Source of the DNA: Alphaproteobacteria bacterium MarineAlpha10_Bin3
Lineage (GTDB): Bacteria; Pseudomonadota; Alphaproteobacteria; UBA8366; GCA-2717185
Assembly: GCA_002937525.1 (NCBI GenBank)
Contig: PTKA01000049.1
Coordinates: 1 to 7,978 of the forward strand
Length of the DNA stretch: 7,978 nt
Direction of reading: 5' to 3'
In this document: positions 1 through 7,224 of the stretch, piece after piece
Numbering within the stretch: position 1 is the first letter of the stretch
Layout: every line of letters begins with the position of its first letter
Translations under genes and position numbers: made by a program
Notes under the pieces: model-generated
Database searches by the model: none
The model's input: the letters and a program-made list of their open reading frames with translations, nothing else
What the model was told of the DNA's origin: nothing

Positions 1-210
1 GTCGATCAGGATGACGGCGCCCTTATCTTCGACCTTTTCTTCGAAGGGGAGTTCCTTTTCGGCGTATTCGACAAAATAGCTCATGCCCGAACAGCCCTGC
101 GCCTTGACGCCGACCCGCAACCCGACGACCGGCTTGTCCGCCGCCGATAACAGCGTCTTGATCCGCTCGACCGCAGCATCGGTGAGGGTCATTGCAGGAG
201 GTCTATCCAT
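1..210 (-). CDS. sufA: A-type Fe-S carrier (SufA/IscA/HesB family), 3' end outside window
   Basis: The first 70 codons of an A-type Fe-S cluster carrier run off the left edge. These proteins accept clusters from the SUF scaffold and pass them to apo-enzymes in the cytoplasm. The reading starts MDRPPAMTLTDAAVERIKTL and reaches GLRVGVKAQGCSGMSY. Its Cys40 in the GCSG motif matches the first of the three family cluster ligands; the C-terminal CxC pair would lie outside the window. I chose the ATG at 208-210 because GGAG sits 7 nt upstream. The ATG at 190-192 (Met7) has no such site, though it would give a more usual N-terminus. The gene lies 86 nt after sufT, a wider gap than elsewhere in the suf block, so it may have its own expression signals. 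IscA and ErpA are close relatives; I call SufA from its place at the end of a suf operon. Confidence 0.88.
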   Translation of the reverse strand, partial: MDRPPAMTLTDAAVERIKTLLSAADKPVVGLRVGVKAQGCSGMSYFVEYAEKELPFEEKVEDKGAVILID

Positions 211-217
211 TGCTCAA

Positions 218-221
218 CTCC
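218..221 (-). promoter_or_regulatory. Shine-Dalgarno site of sufA
   Basis: GGAG on the minus strand lies 7 nt upstream of the ATG at 208-210. It favours this start over the internal ATG at 190-192. Confidence 0.5.
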
Positions 222-226
222 ACTTC

Positions 227-254
227 CTTGTCTCTTACGCAAACTCGTCTCTTA
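227..254. repeat. Short tandem direct repeat in the sufT-sufA gap
   Basis: Two 11 bp copies, CTTGTCTCTTA (227-237) and CTCGTCTCTTA (244-254) on the plus strand, match at 10 of 11 positions and have a 17 bp period. On the coding strand they read TAAGAGACAAG and TAAGAGACGAG. They occupy the middle of the 86 nt gap between the sufT stop and the sufA start. A regulator site or an mRNA element is possible, but nothing in the sequence shows which, and a chance repeat cannot be excluded. Confidence 0.4.
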
Positions 255-275
255 AACAAATACGCCGTCGCGAAC

Positions 276-291
276 CCCGGCTTCGCTCGGG
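276..291 (-). other. Small hairpin just after sufT
   Basis: In the minus-strand transcript, CCCG (288-291) can pair with CGGG (276-279), and an inner GC/GC step closes a 3 nt loop with one bulged base. A competing stem pairs GCGAA with UUCGC slightly downstream. There is no U-run after the stem, so this is not a convincing intrinsic terminator. It could be an mRNA processing or stability element between sufT and sufA. Confidence 0.25.
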
Positions 292-296
292 ATTTG

Positions 297-695
297 CTAA
301 AACATATCCAACTCAACCCGGGCCGCTTCCGACATCCGCGACATGTCCCAGGGCGGGTCCCAGACGATTTCGACGCTGACTTCGCCGACGCCATCCACCT
401 TGGCCGCCGCTTCGGCGACCTGCCCCGGCAGGATACCGGCAACCGGACAACCCGGCGCCGTGAGGGTCATTTTGATGGCGACACTGCCATCGGCCGAGAT
501 ATCGGTTTTATAGATAAGGCCCAACTCGTAGATATCAACCGGAATTTCCGGATCGTACACGGTTTTCATGGCTTCGGTAAGGGCCGGCTGCTCGGCCACC
601 GGCACGCCCGGTTCCAGCGGCGTACCGGCATAAGCCTTGCCATCTTCCGACAGCGGCGCGTTGGTCGTGAAATCGGCAAAGGGTGAGTATTCCAT
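297..695 (-). CDS. sufT: SufT, MIP18/DUF59-family Fe-S maturation protein
   Basis: This 132-residue protein has a MIP18/DUF59 domain over about residues 37-120. Members act in Fe-S cluster maturation or delivery in the cytoplasm, and the family includes the eukaryotic cytosolic targeting factor MIP18. Visible signatures are DPEIPVDIYELGLIY (48-62), TLTAPGCPVA (78-87) with the conserved Cys83, and VWDPPW (111-116). The first 35 or so residues are a low-complexity extension before the domain. The ATG has a good ribosome site (AGAGGA, 6 nt upstream) and lies 12 nt after the sufU stop, so it is almost certainly co-transcribed with sufBCDSU. The stop is TAG. The family and the genomic role are clear; the exact biochemical step of SufT is less settled in the field. 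Confidence 0.95.
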   Translation of the reverse strand: MEYSPFADFTTNAPLSEDGKAYAGTPLEPGVPVAEQPALTEAMKTVYDPEIPVDIYELGLIYKTDISADGSVAIKMTLTAPGCPVAGILPGQVAEAAAKVDGVGEVSVEIVWDPPWDMSRMSEAARVELDMF

Positions 696-707
696 CGCGT
701 TTCCTCT

Positions 708-1178
708 TCAGACCTCGGTCGTGGATTCGTCTTGGCCATGAATCGCGGCGTTCATGGTGTGCCAGGCCAACGTCGCACATTTCACCCGGACCGGAAAAGC
801 GCGCACGCCCGACAGAACCGATAGCCGGTCCATATCGTCGTCGGCCAGCGTCCCGTCATCGGAATGATCTTCGTCGCCGGTGCACATCGCATGAAAGCGT
901 TCGAATAAATGTTCGGTCTGTGCAATCGTCTTGCCCTTGACCAGTTCCGTCATCATCGAGGCCGAGGCGACGGAAATGGCGCAGCCATTGCCAACAAAGG
1001 ATACATCTTCGATCACATCGCCCTCGCCGATCTTCAGATAGACCACGAGCTGGTCGCCGCATAGCGGATTGTTGCCATGGGCGTGGCAGGTCGCATCCTT
1101 CACATCGCGGAAATTGCGCGGATTTTTGCCGTGGTCGAGGATCACTTCTTGATAAAGTTCGCGAAGTTCTTCCGACAT
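708..1178 (-). CDS. sufU: SufU, zinc-type sulfur-transfer protein (IscU-like fold)
   Basis: This 156-residue IscU-fold protein should take persulfide sulfur from SufS and pass it to the SufBCD scaffold. The ligand set of SufU proteins is present: Cys40 and Asp42 in PLCGD, Cys66 in GNGCAIS, and Cys134 in VKCATLAWHT. SufU rather than IscU is indicated by the insertion between the second and third ligand cysteines (an acidic GDEDHSDDG stretch near 101-109) and by RVKCATLAW in place of the IscU LPPVK-x-HC pattern with its extra histidine. Extra cysteines are Cys31 and Cys99. The gene shares one base with the sufS stop (TGATG), which pairs it with its desulfurase partner. Older annotations often call it a NifU-like or scaffold protein; the motifs favour zinc-dependent sulfur transfer, as in Bacillus subtilis SufU. 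Confidence 0.95.
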   Translation of the reverse strand: MSEELRELYQEVILDHGKNPRNFRDVKDATCHAHGNNPLCGDQLVVYLKIGEGDVIEDVSFVGNGCAISVASASMMTELVKGKTIAQTEHLFERFHAMCTGDEDHSDDGTLADDDMDRLSVLSGVRAFPVRVKCATLAWHTMNAAIHGQDESTTEV

Positions 1179-2434
1179 CAGCCCAAAAACTCCCGTGCCA
1201 TCTCAAGCGCGTCCACCAGACAATCGGCGTCGCTCTGGGTGCTGTACAAACCAAACGATGCGCGCGTCAAGGCGGTCACGCCAAGCCGGTCCATCAGCGG
1301 CTGGGCGCAATGATGCCCGGCCCGGCAGGCGACCCCGGCATGGTCGATGATGGTGGCGATGTCGTGCGGGTGGATGCCCTCGATCGAAAACGAGATAACC
1401 GCCGCCTTGCGGGGTGCGGTGCCGTAGATCCGCAAACCGGGCACCGACGCCAGGCGCTGGGTCGCGTAGCGCCGCAAATCTTCCTCATGGGCGGCGATGC
1501 GCTCCATGCCGATGGCGCTGACATAGTCGATGGCGACGCCAAGACCAATCGCCTGGGCAATCATCGGCGTGCCGGCCTCGAACTTGTTCGGCAGCCCGGC
1601 CCAGGTGCTTTTCTCCAGGGTGACGTGCGAAATCATCTCGCCGCCGCCAAGAAAGGGCGGCATCGCCTCCAGCAACGCTTCCTTGCCATACAGCACGCCG
1701 ACGCCGGACGGGCCGTACAGCTTGTGCCCGGTGAAGACATAGAAATCGCAATCCAGCGCCTGCACATCGACCGGCATATGCACCGCCGCCTGGCTGCCGT
1801 CGAACAACACCTTGGCGCCCGCATCGTGGGCCAGCCGCACGATCCCGGCCGCATCCGTAATCGTGCCGAGCGCATTGGAGGTATGGGTGATGGCGACCAG
1901 CTTGGTCCTGTCGGTCAGCATCGCGGCGAAATCATCGAGCCGCAATTCGCCGTCATCGGTGACCGGGGCCGCCTTCAGCACCAGCCCTTTTTCTTCGCAC
2001 AGCATCTGCCAGGGCACGATGTTCGAGTGATGCTCCATCACCGAAATCAGAATCTCGTCGCCGGGCGCAAGAAACCGCCGTCCATGCGTCTGGGCGACCA
2101 TGTTGATCGCTTCGGTCGAATTGCGGTTGAAGATGATTTCGCGGTCATGCCTGGCGTTGAGGAATTCCCGCACCTTGGTGCGGGCACCCTCATAGGCGTC
2201 GGTCGCGCGTTCCGACATGTAATGCACACCGCGATGCACATTGGCGTAACCATGTTCATAGACATCGCGAACCGCGTCGATCACCTGGCGGGGCTTCTGG
2301 GCCGAGGCGGCGCTGTCCAGATAGACCAGCGGCTTGCCATGCACGGTCTCGCCCAGGATCGGGAAATCGCGCCGATAGGCCTGCGCGTCATAGGGCGCAT
2401 CAGCCACGCTCAGCACTGCCGCAGCATCGTTCAT
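1178..2434 (-). CDS. sufS: SufS, group II cysteine desulfurase
   Basis: A PLP-dependent class V enzyme that converts L-cysteine to L-alanine and a protein-bound persulfide, the sulfur source for the SUF pathway. From the ATG at 2432-2434 the protein has 418 residues, normal for SufS. Visible sites are EHHSN (about 134-138) with the PLP-stacking histidine, LFDGSQAAVH near 210-219 with the PLP-nitrogen aspartate, the PLP lysine Lys238 in FTGHKLYGPSG, and the catalytic Cys376 in RAGHHCAQPLM. RAGHHC is the group II signature. An extra Cys370 lies six residues before the catalytic one. I chose this start because it makes a 4 nt ATGA overlap with the sufD stop; the longer frame to 2464 would add ten non-conserved residues and a 34 nt overlap. 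SufU follows directly and is the likely sulfur acceptor. Confidence 0.96.
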   Translation of the reverse strand: MNDAAAVLSVADAPYDAQAYRRDFPILGETVHGKPLVYLDSAASAQKPRQVIDAVRDVYEHGYANVHRGVHYMSERATDAYEGARTKVREFLNARHDREIIFNRNSTEAINMVAQTHGRRFLAPGDEILISVMEHHSNIVPWQMLCEEKGLVLKAAPVTDDGELRLDDFAAMLTDRTKLVAITHTSNALGTITDAAGIVRLAHDAGAKVLFDGSQAAVHMPVDVQALDCDFYVFTGHKLYGPSGVGVLYGKEALLEAMPPFLGGGEMISHVTLEKSTWAGLPNKFEAGTPMIAQAIGLGVAIDYVSAIGMERIAAHEEDLRRYATQRLASVPGLRIYGTAPRKAAVISFSIEGIHPHDIATIIDHAGVACRAGHHCAQPLMDRLGVTALTRASFGLYSTQSDADCLVDALEMAREFLG

Positions 2435-3714
2435 CGCGTGCTCGCTTCCGTCGCATCGAGCCATTGATCGACCACGGCCTGAAACGCCGCGCGCGGCTGT
2501 TCGGCCTGAATTTCCGCCACCGCGTCGCTAAGGAAGGCGGCGACCAGCATGGCGCGCGCCTCGGCGGACGCGATGCCGCGCGCCCGCAGGTAGAACAGCG
2601 CGTCTTCTTCAAGCTCGCCGGTGGTGGCGCCATGCCCGCATTTCACATCGTCGGCATAGATTTCGAGTTCCGGCTTGCTGTCCATCTCGGTGCCGCGCGA
2701 CAGCAGCAACGTCTTGTTCAACTGGTGGCCGTTGGTCTTCTGTGCGTCCTTGCGGACCAGAATCTTGCCCTGAAAGACCCCGCGCGCACGGTCGTCCAGC
2801 ACCCCCTTATAGACCTCGCGCGAGGTGCTGTTGGGCGCCGTGTGGTCGATGAAGGTCGTGTTGTCGATATGCTGGTCGCCGCGCCCCAGATAGGCGCCGT
2901 TCAGGCGGCATTCGACCCGGTCGCCAAGCTGCACCCGGACCTCGTTGCGGGCCAGCCGCGCGCCGGTCTGCAAGACGAAGCCGTCATAGCTTGCCCGGTC
3001 GGCCAGCCGGATCTGGCTGAACGCGATATGGAAGGCGTCCGGCGCTTCGTTTTGCAGCTTGTAATGGTTCAACATTGCGCTGACGCCAAGATCGGCTTCC
3101 AGCACCGTGTTGGAAAAGGTTTCACCGGCCCCGACATGGCTCTCGACCAGGGTTGCGGTGGCGTTCTCGCCCAGCACGACCAGATGCCGGGGATGAAAGC
3201 GCTGGGCCGTCTCGCCGGCGCTGGCGATCGAAATCAGATGCAGCGGCGCGTCCAGCACCGCATTGTCGGCCAGCTTCATATACAGCCCATCGGCCATATA
3301 GGCGGTGTTCAGCGCCGCCAGCGGATGAACTTGCGTATCGGCGATGCGGCCCAGATAGGGTTCCAGCAGATCCGGGTCCACCGCCGCCAGACTGCCGATT
3401 TCCACGCCCTTGGGCAGATCGCCGAGCCGGGATTGGGCGGCGTCGAAACGGCCATTCACGAAAACCGCGCGGTAAGCGCCGTCCAGCGCCGCGATACCAT
3501 CGGGAATTTCCGCCACCGGCGTACCTTTCGCCGGGCTGGGCGCAAAGGCGATTCTTTCCAGCCGGCGCAGATTGGTGAATTTCCACGCTTCGCTGCGCGC
3601 CGTCGGCAGGCCCTGTTCGCGGTAGCACGCCAAGGCATCGCCGCGCAGCGCGTCGATCCACGGCGCACCCGCCACCAGCGCCTCATCGGCAAAGGGGGTT
3701 GATTTGCGCGCCAT
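2431..3714 (-). CDS. sufD: SufD, scaffold subunit of the SufBCD complex
   Basis: A 427-residue SufD, paralogous to SufB, which forms the SufB-SufC2-SufD scaffold in the cytoplasm and is linked to iron entry. The N-terminal helical part carries the typical SEAWKFTNLRRL (about 41-52). The central beta-helix runs from roughly 160 to 345. The C-terminal SufC-binding part contains KPELEIYADDVKCGHGATTG, with Cys359 and His361 at the positions of the functional Cys/His pair of E. coli SufD, and then ALFYLRARGI. The start is uncertain: ATG at 3712-3714 lies 2 nt after the sufC stop, while GTG at 3718-3720 overlaps it by 4 nt (GTGA) and adds two residues. Neither has a strong ribosome site, so coupling to sufC translation is likely. 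The stop overlaps the sufS start (ATGA). Confidence 0.95.
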   Translation of the reverse strand: MARKSTPFADEALVAGAPWIDALRGDALACYREQGLPTARSEAWKFTNLRRLERIAFAPSPAKGTPVAEIPDGIAALDGAYRAVFVNGRFDAAQSRLGDLPKGVEIGSLAAVDPDLLEPYLGRIADTQVHPLAALNTAYMADGLYMKLADNAVLDAPLHLISIASAGETAQRFHPRHLVVLGENATATLVESHVGAGETFSNTVLEADLGVSAMLNHYKLQNEAPDAFHIAFSQIRLADRASYDGFVLQTGARLARNEVRVQLGDRVECRLNGAYLGRGDQHIDNTTFIDHTAPNSTSREVYKGVLDDRARGVFQGKILVRKDAQKTNGHQLNKTLLLSRGTEMDSKPELEIYADDVKCGHGATTGELEEDALFYLRARGIASAEARAMLVAAFLSDAVAEIQAEQPRAAFQAVVDQWLDATEASTR

Positions 3715-3716
3715 CG

Positions 3717-4475
3717 TCACGCGGCTTTCGCCCCGACAAACGCGCCATAGCCTTTTTCTTCCAGCTCTACGGCCAGCAGCTTGTCGCCGGACCGCACGAT
3801 CCGGCCATCGGCCAGAATATGCACATAATCCGGCACGATGTAATCGAGCAGACGCTGGTAATGGGTGATGACCAGCAGGCTGCGGTCCGGCGCGCGCAAT
3901 GCGTTGACGCCGCTGGCCACGAGCTTGAGCGCGTCGATATCGAGCCCGGAATCGGTCTCGTCCAGGATCGCCATCTTCGGTTCCAGCACCGCCATCTGCA
4001 ACGCCTCATTGCGCTTCTTCTCGCCGCCGGAAAACCCGACATTGAGAGATCGGCGCAGCATGTCGTCGGTGATGTTGAGCGCGCCGGCCTTCTCGCGCAC
4101 GAACTTCAGGAACTGCATGGCGTCGAGCGGGCTCTCACCCCGGTGCCCGCGTATCGCGTTCAGCGCCGCCTTCAGGAAGGTCGTGCCAGCGACACCGGGA
4201 ATCTCGACCGGATACTGAAAAGCCAGGAACAGCCCGGCGCGGGCGCGTTCATCGGCCGCCATCTCCAGCAAATCTTTGCCGTCATAGCGGATTTCGCCGG
4301 CCGTCACCTCATAGCCCTCGCGGCCCGCCAATACATAGGCCAGCGTGCTTTTGCCCGAACCGTTCGGACCCATGATCGCGTGCACTTCGCCCGCCTCGAT
4401 CACCAGATCAATACCGTTCAAGATTGGCTTGCCATCGACCGTGGCGTGCAGGCCGTTAATTTCCAACAATGGCAT
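3717..4475 (-). CDS. sufC: SufC, ABC-type ATPase of the SufBCD complex
   Basis: This 252-residue ABC ATPase powers the SufBCD scaffold; it is soluble and not part of a transporter. All nucleotide-binding motifs are intact: Walker A GPNGSGKST (36-44), Q-loop Gln87 in AFQYP, signature FSGGEKKR (148-155), Walker B MAILDETDSGLD (168-179) with catalytic Glu173, and His205 in ITHYQRLL. The ETDSGLD sequence and the FSGGEKKRNE context are diagnostic of SufC among ABC proteins. A good ribosome site (GAGG, 8 nt upstream) supports the ATG. The gene begins 18 nt after sufB and ends at the sufD start. Confidence 0.97.
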   Translation of the reverse strand: MPLLEINGLHATVDGKPILNGIDLVIEAGEVHAIMGPNGSGKSTLAYVLAGREGYEVTAGEIRYDGKDLLEMAADERARAGLFLAFQYPVEIPGVAGTTFLKAALNAIRGHRGESPLDAMQFLKFVREKAGALNITDDMLRRSLNVGFSGGEKKRNEALQMAVLEPKMAILDETDSGLDIDALKLVASGVNALRAPDRSLLVITHYQRLLDYIVPDYVHILADGRIVRSGDKLLAVELEEKGYGAFVGAKAA

Positions 4476-4493
4476 AAATGTTTCCTCGCGCGC

Positions 4494-5951
<1,458 letters not shown>

Positions 5952-5953
5952 GA

Positions 5954-6412
5954 CTAGATCCGTTCCTCGATTTGCTTCGGCGCCGGCGGCGCAATGAAGG
6001 CATCGGGCGCGCCGGCGACAAGTTCGGTCAGCGACACCGCTTCGAGCGCCTGGCGGATGGCGCGGTTGACTTTTTCCCAGCCGCCGCGGATTGGGCACAG
6101 ACTGGCGACACTGCATTGTTCGTCGGACGCCTCGACACAGGCGGTCAACGCGACCGGCCCCTCCAGCGCCTCGATGATGGCGGCGACGGAGATTGTCGCC
6201 GGCGGCCGCGAGAGCGTGTAACCGCCATGCATGCCGCGATGCGAGGTAACCAGGTCGCTATGCGCCAGCGTTTTTAGAATTTTGCTGACCGTCGGCGCCG
6301 GCAACCCGGTCGCCTGGGCCAATCCAGGCGCCGTCGCCAGCGCGTCGTCCCGACACGCCATCTGCGACAGGATGACAACGCCATAGTCGATCATTCGGCT
6401 GAGTTTCAGCAC
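5954..6412 (-). CDS. Rrf2-family SUF operon regulator
   Basis: A 152-residue winged-helix Rrf2-family regulator, most like the alphaproteobacterial and xanthomonad SUF-assembly regulators that begin MLKLS-x-x-x-DY. The DNA-binding domain covers about 1-75, with a recognition helix near [15 protein letters not shown] (41-55) and wing [10 protein letters not shown] (62-71). Three cysteines that can hold an Fe-S cluster are Cys92, Cys100 and Cys106 (C-x7-C-x5-C). There is no histidine at the place of E. coli IscR His107 (Arg109 here), and Ser43 replaces IscR Glu43. I chose GTG at 6410-6412 because GGAG lies 5 nt upstream and the family N-terminus starts there; the frame to 6484 adds 24 unlike residues. 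It is first in the suf block, which suggests autoregulation together with sufBCDSUTA. The cluster-sensing role is inferred from the family. Confidence 0.93.
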   Translation of the reverse strand: MLKLSRMIDYGVVILSQMACRDDALATAPGLAQATGLPAPTVSKILKTLAHSDLVTSHRGMHGGYTLSRPPATISVAAIIEALEGPVALTACVEASDEQCSVASLCPIRGGWEKVNRAIRQALEAVSLTELVAGAPDAFIAPPAPKQIEERI

Positions 6413-6417
6413 ATCAA

Positions 6418-6421
6418 CTCC
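6418..6421 (-). promoter_or_regulatory. Shine-Dalgarno site fixing the GTG start of the Rrf2 gene
   Basis: GGAG on the minus strand stands 5 nt before the GTG at 6410-6412. It supports the GTG over the in-frame ATG upstream (6482-6484) and the internal ATG at 6392-6394. Confidence 0.55.
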
Positions 6422-6458
6422 AATCCGTACCCAAATGGTGCGGTTTTGAAAATGTTGC

Positions 6459-6488
6459 ATTAGACCGCTGATTTCAAGTGGCAAATGG
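6459..6488 (-). promoter_or_regulatory. Candidate promoter of the rrf2-suf operon
   Basis: In the 118 bp gap between tenA and the regulator the minus strand has TCTAAT (459-464 of the 6000s, i.e. 6459-6464), five of six matches to the sigma-70 -10 box. The region where a -35 box would lie reads CATTTG (6482-6487, 17 bp spacer), a poor match. A weak -35 with an adjacent dyad is typical of a promoter helped or blocked by a regulator. A rival pair is TTGAAA (6472-6477) with CATTTT (6449-6454), spacer 17. The transcript would have a leader of about 40 nt or less. No experimental start site can be inferred. Confidence 0.35.
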
Positions 6489-6536
6489 AATTATTTCGCG
6501 CGAATTCCAAAATACCCGATTCGGCGCAAATCAGCG
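6466..6536. repeat. Wide 9 bp inverted repeat flanking the operator region
   Basis: CGCTGATTT (6466-6474) and AAATCAGCG (6528-6536) are perfect inverted copies 53 bp apart. The right arm includes the tenA stop codon and the left arm lies beside the candidate -10 box. The centre (6501) nearly coincides with that of the 24 bp dyad (6497.5). If transcribed through from tenA, the arms could pair in RNA; as DNA they could be two half-sites for looping or cooperative binding. There is no U-run of terminator type. Confidence 0.35.
6486..6509. promoter_or_regulatory. 24 bp inverted repeat, candidate Rrf2 operator
   Basis: TGGAATT (6486-6492) and AATTCCA (6503-6509) are perfect 7 bp inverted arms with a 10 bp spacer. 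The spacer and right arm also hold the perfect palindrome TTCGCGCGAA (6495-6504). The total length is like that of Rrf2-family sites, which are dyads of about 25 bp, and the element ends at the -35 region of the candidate promoter. The sequence does not match the E. coli IscR type 1 consensus or the RirA-type TGA-N9-TCA box. Assignment to this regulator rests on position only. Confidence 0.4.
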
Positions 6537-7214
6537 CGCGGCGTCGAGCCCCATCCGCCAGAAGCCGATTTCGAGCCGCGTCGCCTCGCCGAAGGTTTTC
6601 GCCAGCCCCTCGAAGCGGCCGGGGCCGCCACGGCGCGCCATCAACTGGTCGAGATAGTCGATATGGGCGCGCGCGACATCCTGGTAATCTTGCGCGGCAT
6701 AGGTATCGATCCATGCCTGATACGGGTTGCCGCCGGTTGCCGGTCCGCCTGGCGCGGTCAGCCAGACGCCGATCTCCGCATAGCCGACGATACAAGGCGC
6801 CAGCGCCACCGCAAGGTCGAGCGCGTCGCCGGCCAGGCCGCGTTCCAGCACATAGCGCGTATAGGCCATGTTGGCCGGGTCTTCGGGCGTGGCCGCCATT
6901 TGCGCTTCGTCGATCCCCCAGCCAGCACAAAAGCCGACATGCAAGGCCATTTCGTTCTCCGCGATATGCGATAGCGCGCCGGCGGCGCGGCGCAGATCGG
7001 CCAGATTGTCGGCCTTGAACGCGGCCAGCCCATAGGCGCGCGCAAAATGGATCAAAAACAGATAATCCTGGCGCAGATAATAGCGGAACGCCGCCGGCGC
7101 CAGATTGCCGTCGCCCAGCGAACGCACGAATTCATGGCGCGTATAGGCCGCCCAATCGTCGCCGCAGGCCGCTTTCAGGCGCTCGAACAGGCAAAGCGGC
7201 GTCATGGCGGTCAT
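6531..7214 (-). CDS. tenA: TenA/thiaminase II-family protein
   Basis: A 227-residue all-helical TenA-family protein, full length for the family. TenA hydrolyses aminopyrimidine breakdown products of thiamin, and thiamin itself, in the thiamin salvage pathway of the cytoplasm. Residues that fit the Bacillus subtilis active site are Asp50 in RQDYLFL, Tyr118 in AYTRYVLE, the nucleophile Cys141 in APCIVGYAEIG, and Glu215 in LEIGFWRMGL; the Asp50-Cys141 distance of 91 equals that between B. subtilis Asp44 and Cys135. The catalytic cysteine puts it in the TenA_C type. Start choice is between ATG at 7212-7214 and ATG at 7203-7205; the second has AGGGA 8 nt upstream, and they differ by three residues. 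It lies 10 nt after the ferredoxin, so it is probably in that transcript. No other thiamin gene is visible, and an altered substrate is possible. Confidence 0.92.
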   Translation of the reverse strand: MTAMTPLCLFERLKAACGDDWAAYTRHEFVRSLGDGNLAPAAFRYYLRQDYLFLIHFARAYGLAAFKADNLADLRRAAGALSHIAENEMALHVGFCAGWGIDEAQMAATPEDPANMAYTRYVLERGLAGDALDLAVALAPCIVGYAEIGVWLTAPGGPATGGNPYQAWIDTYAAQDYQDVARAHIDYLDQLMARRGGPGRFEGLAKTFGEATRLEIGFWRMGLDAAR

Positions 7215-7224
7215 CCCTGTTCCG

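Noticed and set aside
276..291. Intrinsic terminator after sufT
   Set aside because: The stem is short with a bulge and there is no U-run after it; sufA follows on the same strand.
2435..2464. Longer SufS start at 2464
   Set aside because: It adds ten residues unlike SufS and a 34 nt overlap with sufD, while the ATG at 2432-2434 makes a standard ATGA overlap.
5952..6116. N-terminal extension of SufB by 55 residues
   Set aside because: It lies wholly inside the regulator gene, has no SufB-like sequence, and the conserved protein begins at the ATG 2 nt after the regulator stop.
6413..6484. Upstream ATG for the regulator, adding 24 residues
   Set aside because: Family members begin at MLKLS; the GTG there has a GGAG site 5 nt upstream, and the extension would cover the candidate promoter.
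6432..6488. CAAATGG occurring twice (6432-6438 and 6482-6488), 50 bp apart, as a paired regulator site
   Set aside because: A 7 bp direct repeat in a gap this size is quite likely by chance, and one copy overlaps the better-supported dyad.
6518..6522. GATTC (GANTC, CcrM-type methylation site) in the control region
   Set aside because: A single copy is expected often by chance and is not at a promoter element.
7215..7224. TPP riboswitch controlling tenA
   Set aside because: Only 10 nt separate tenA from the ferredoxin stop, leaving no room for a riboswitch.
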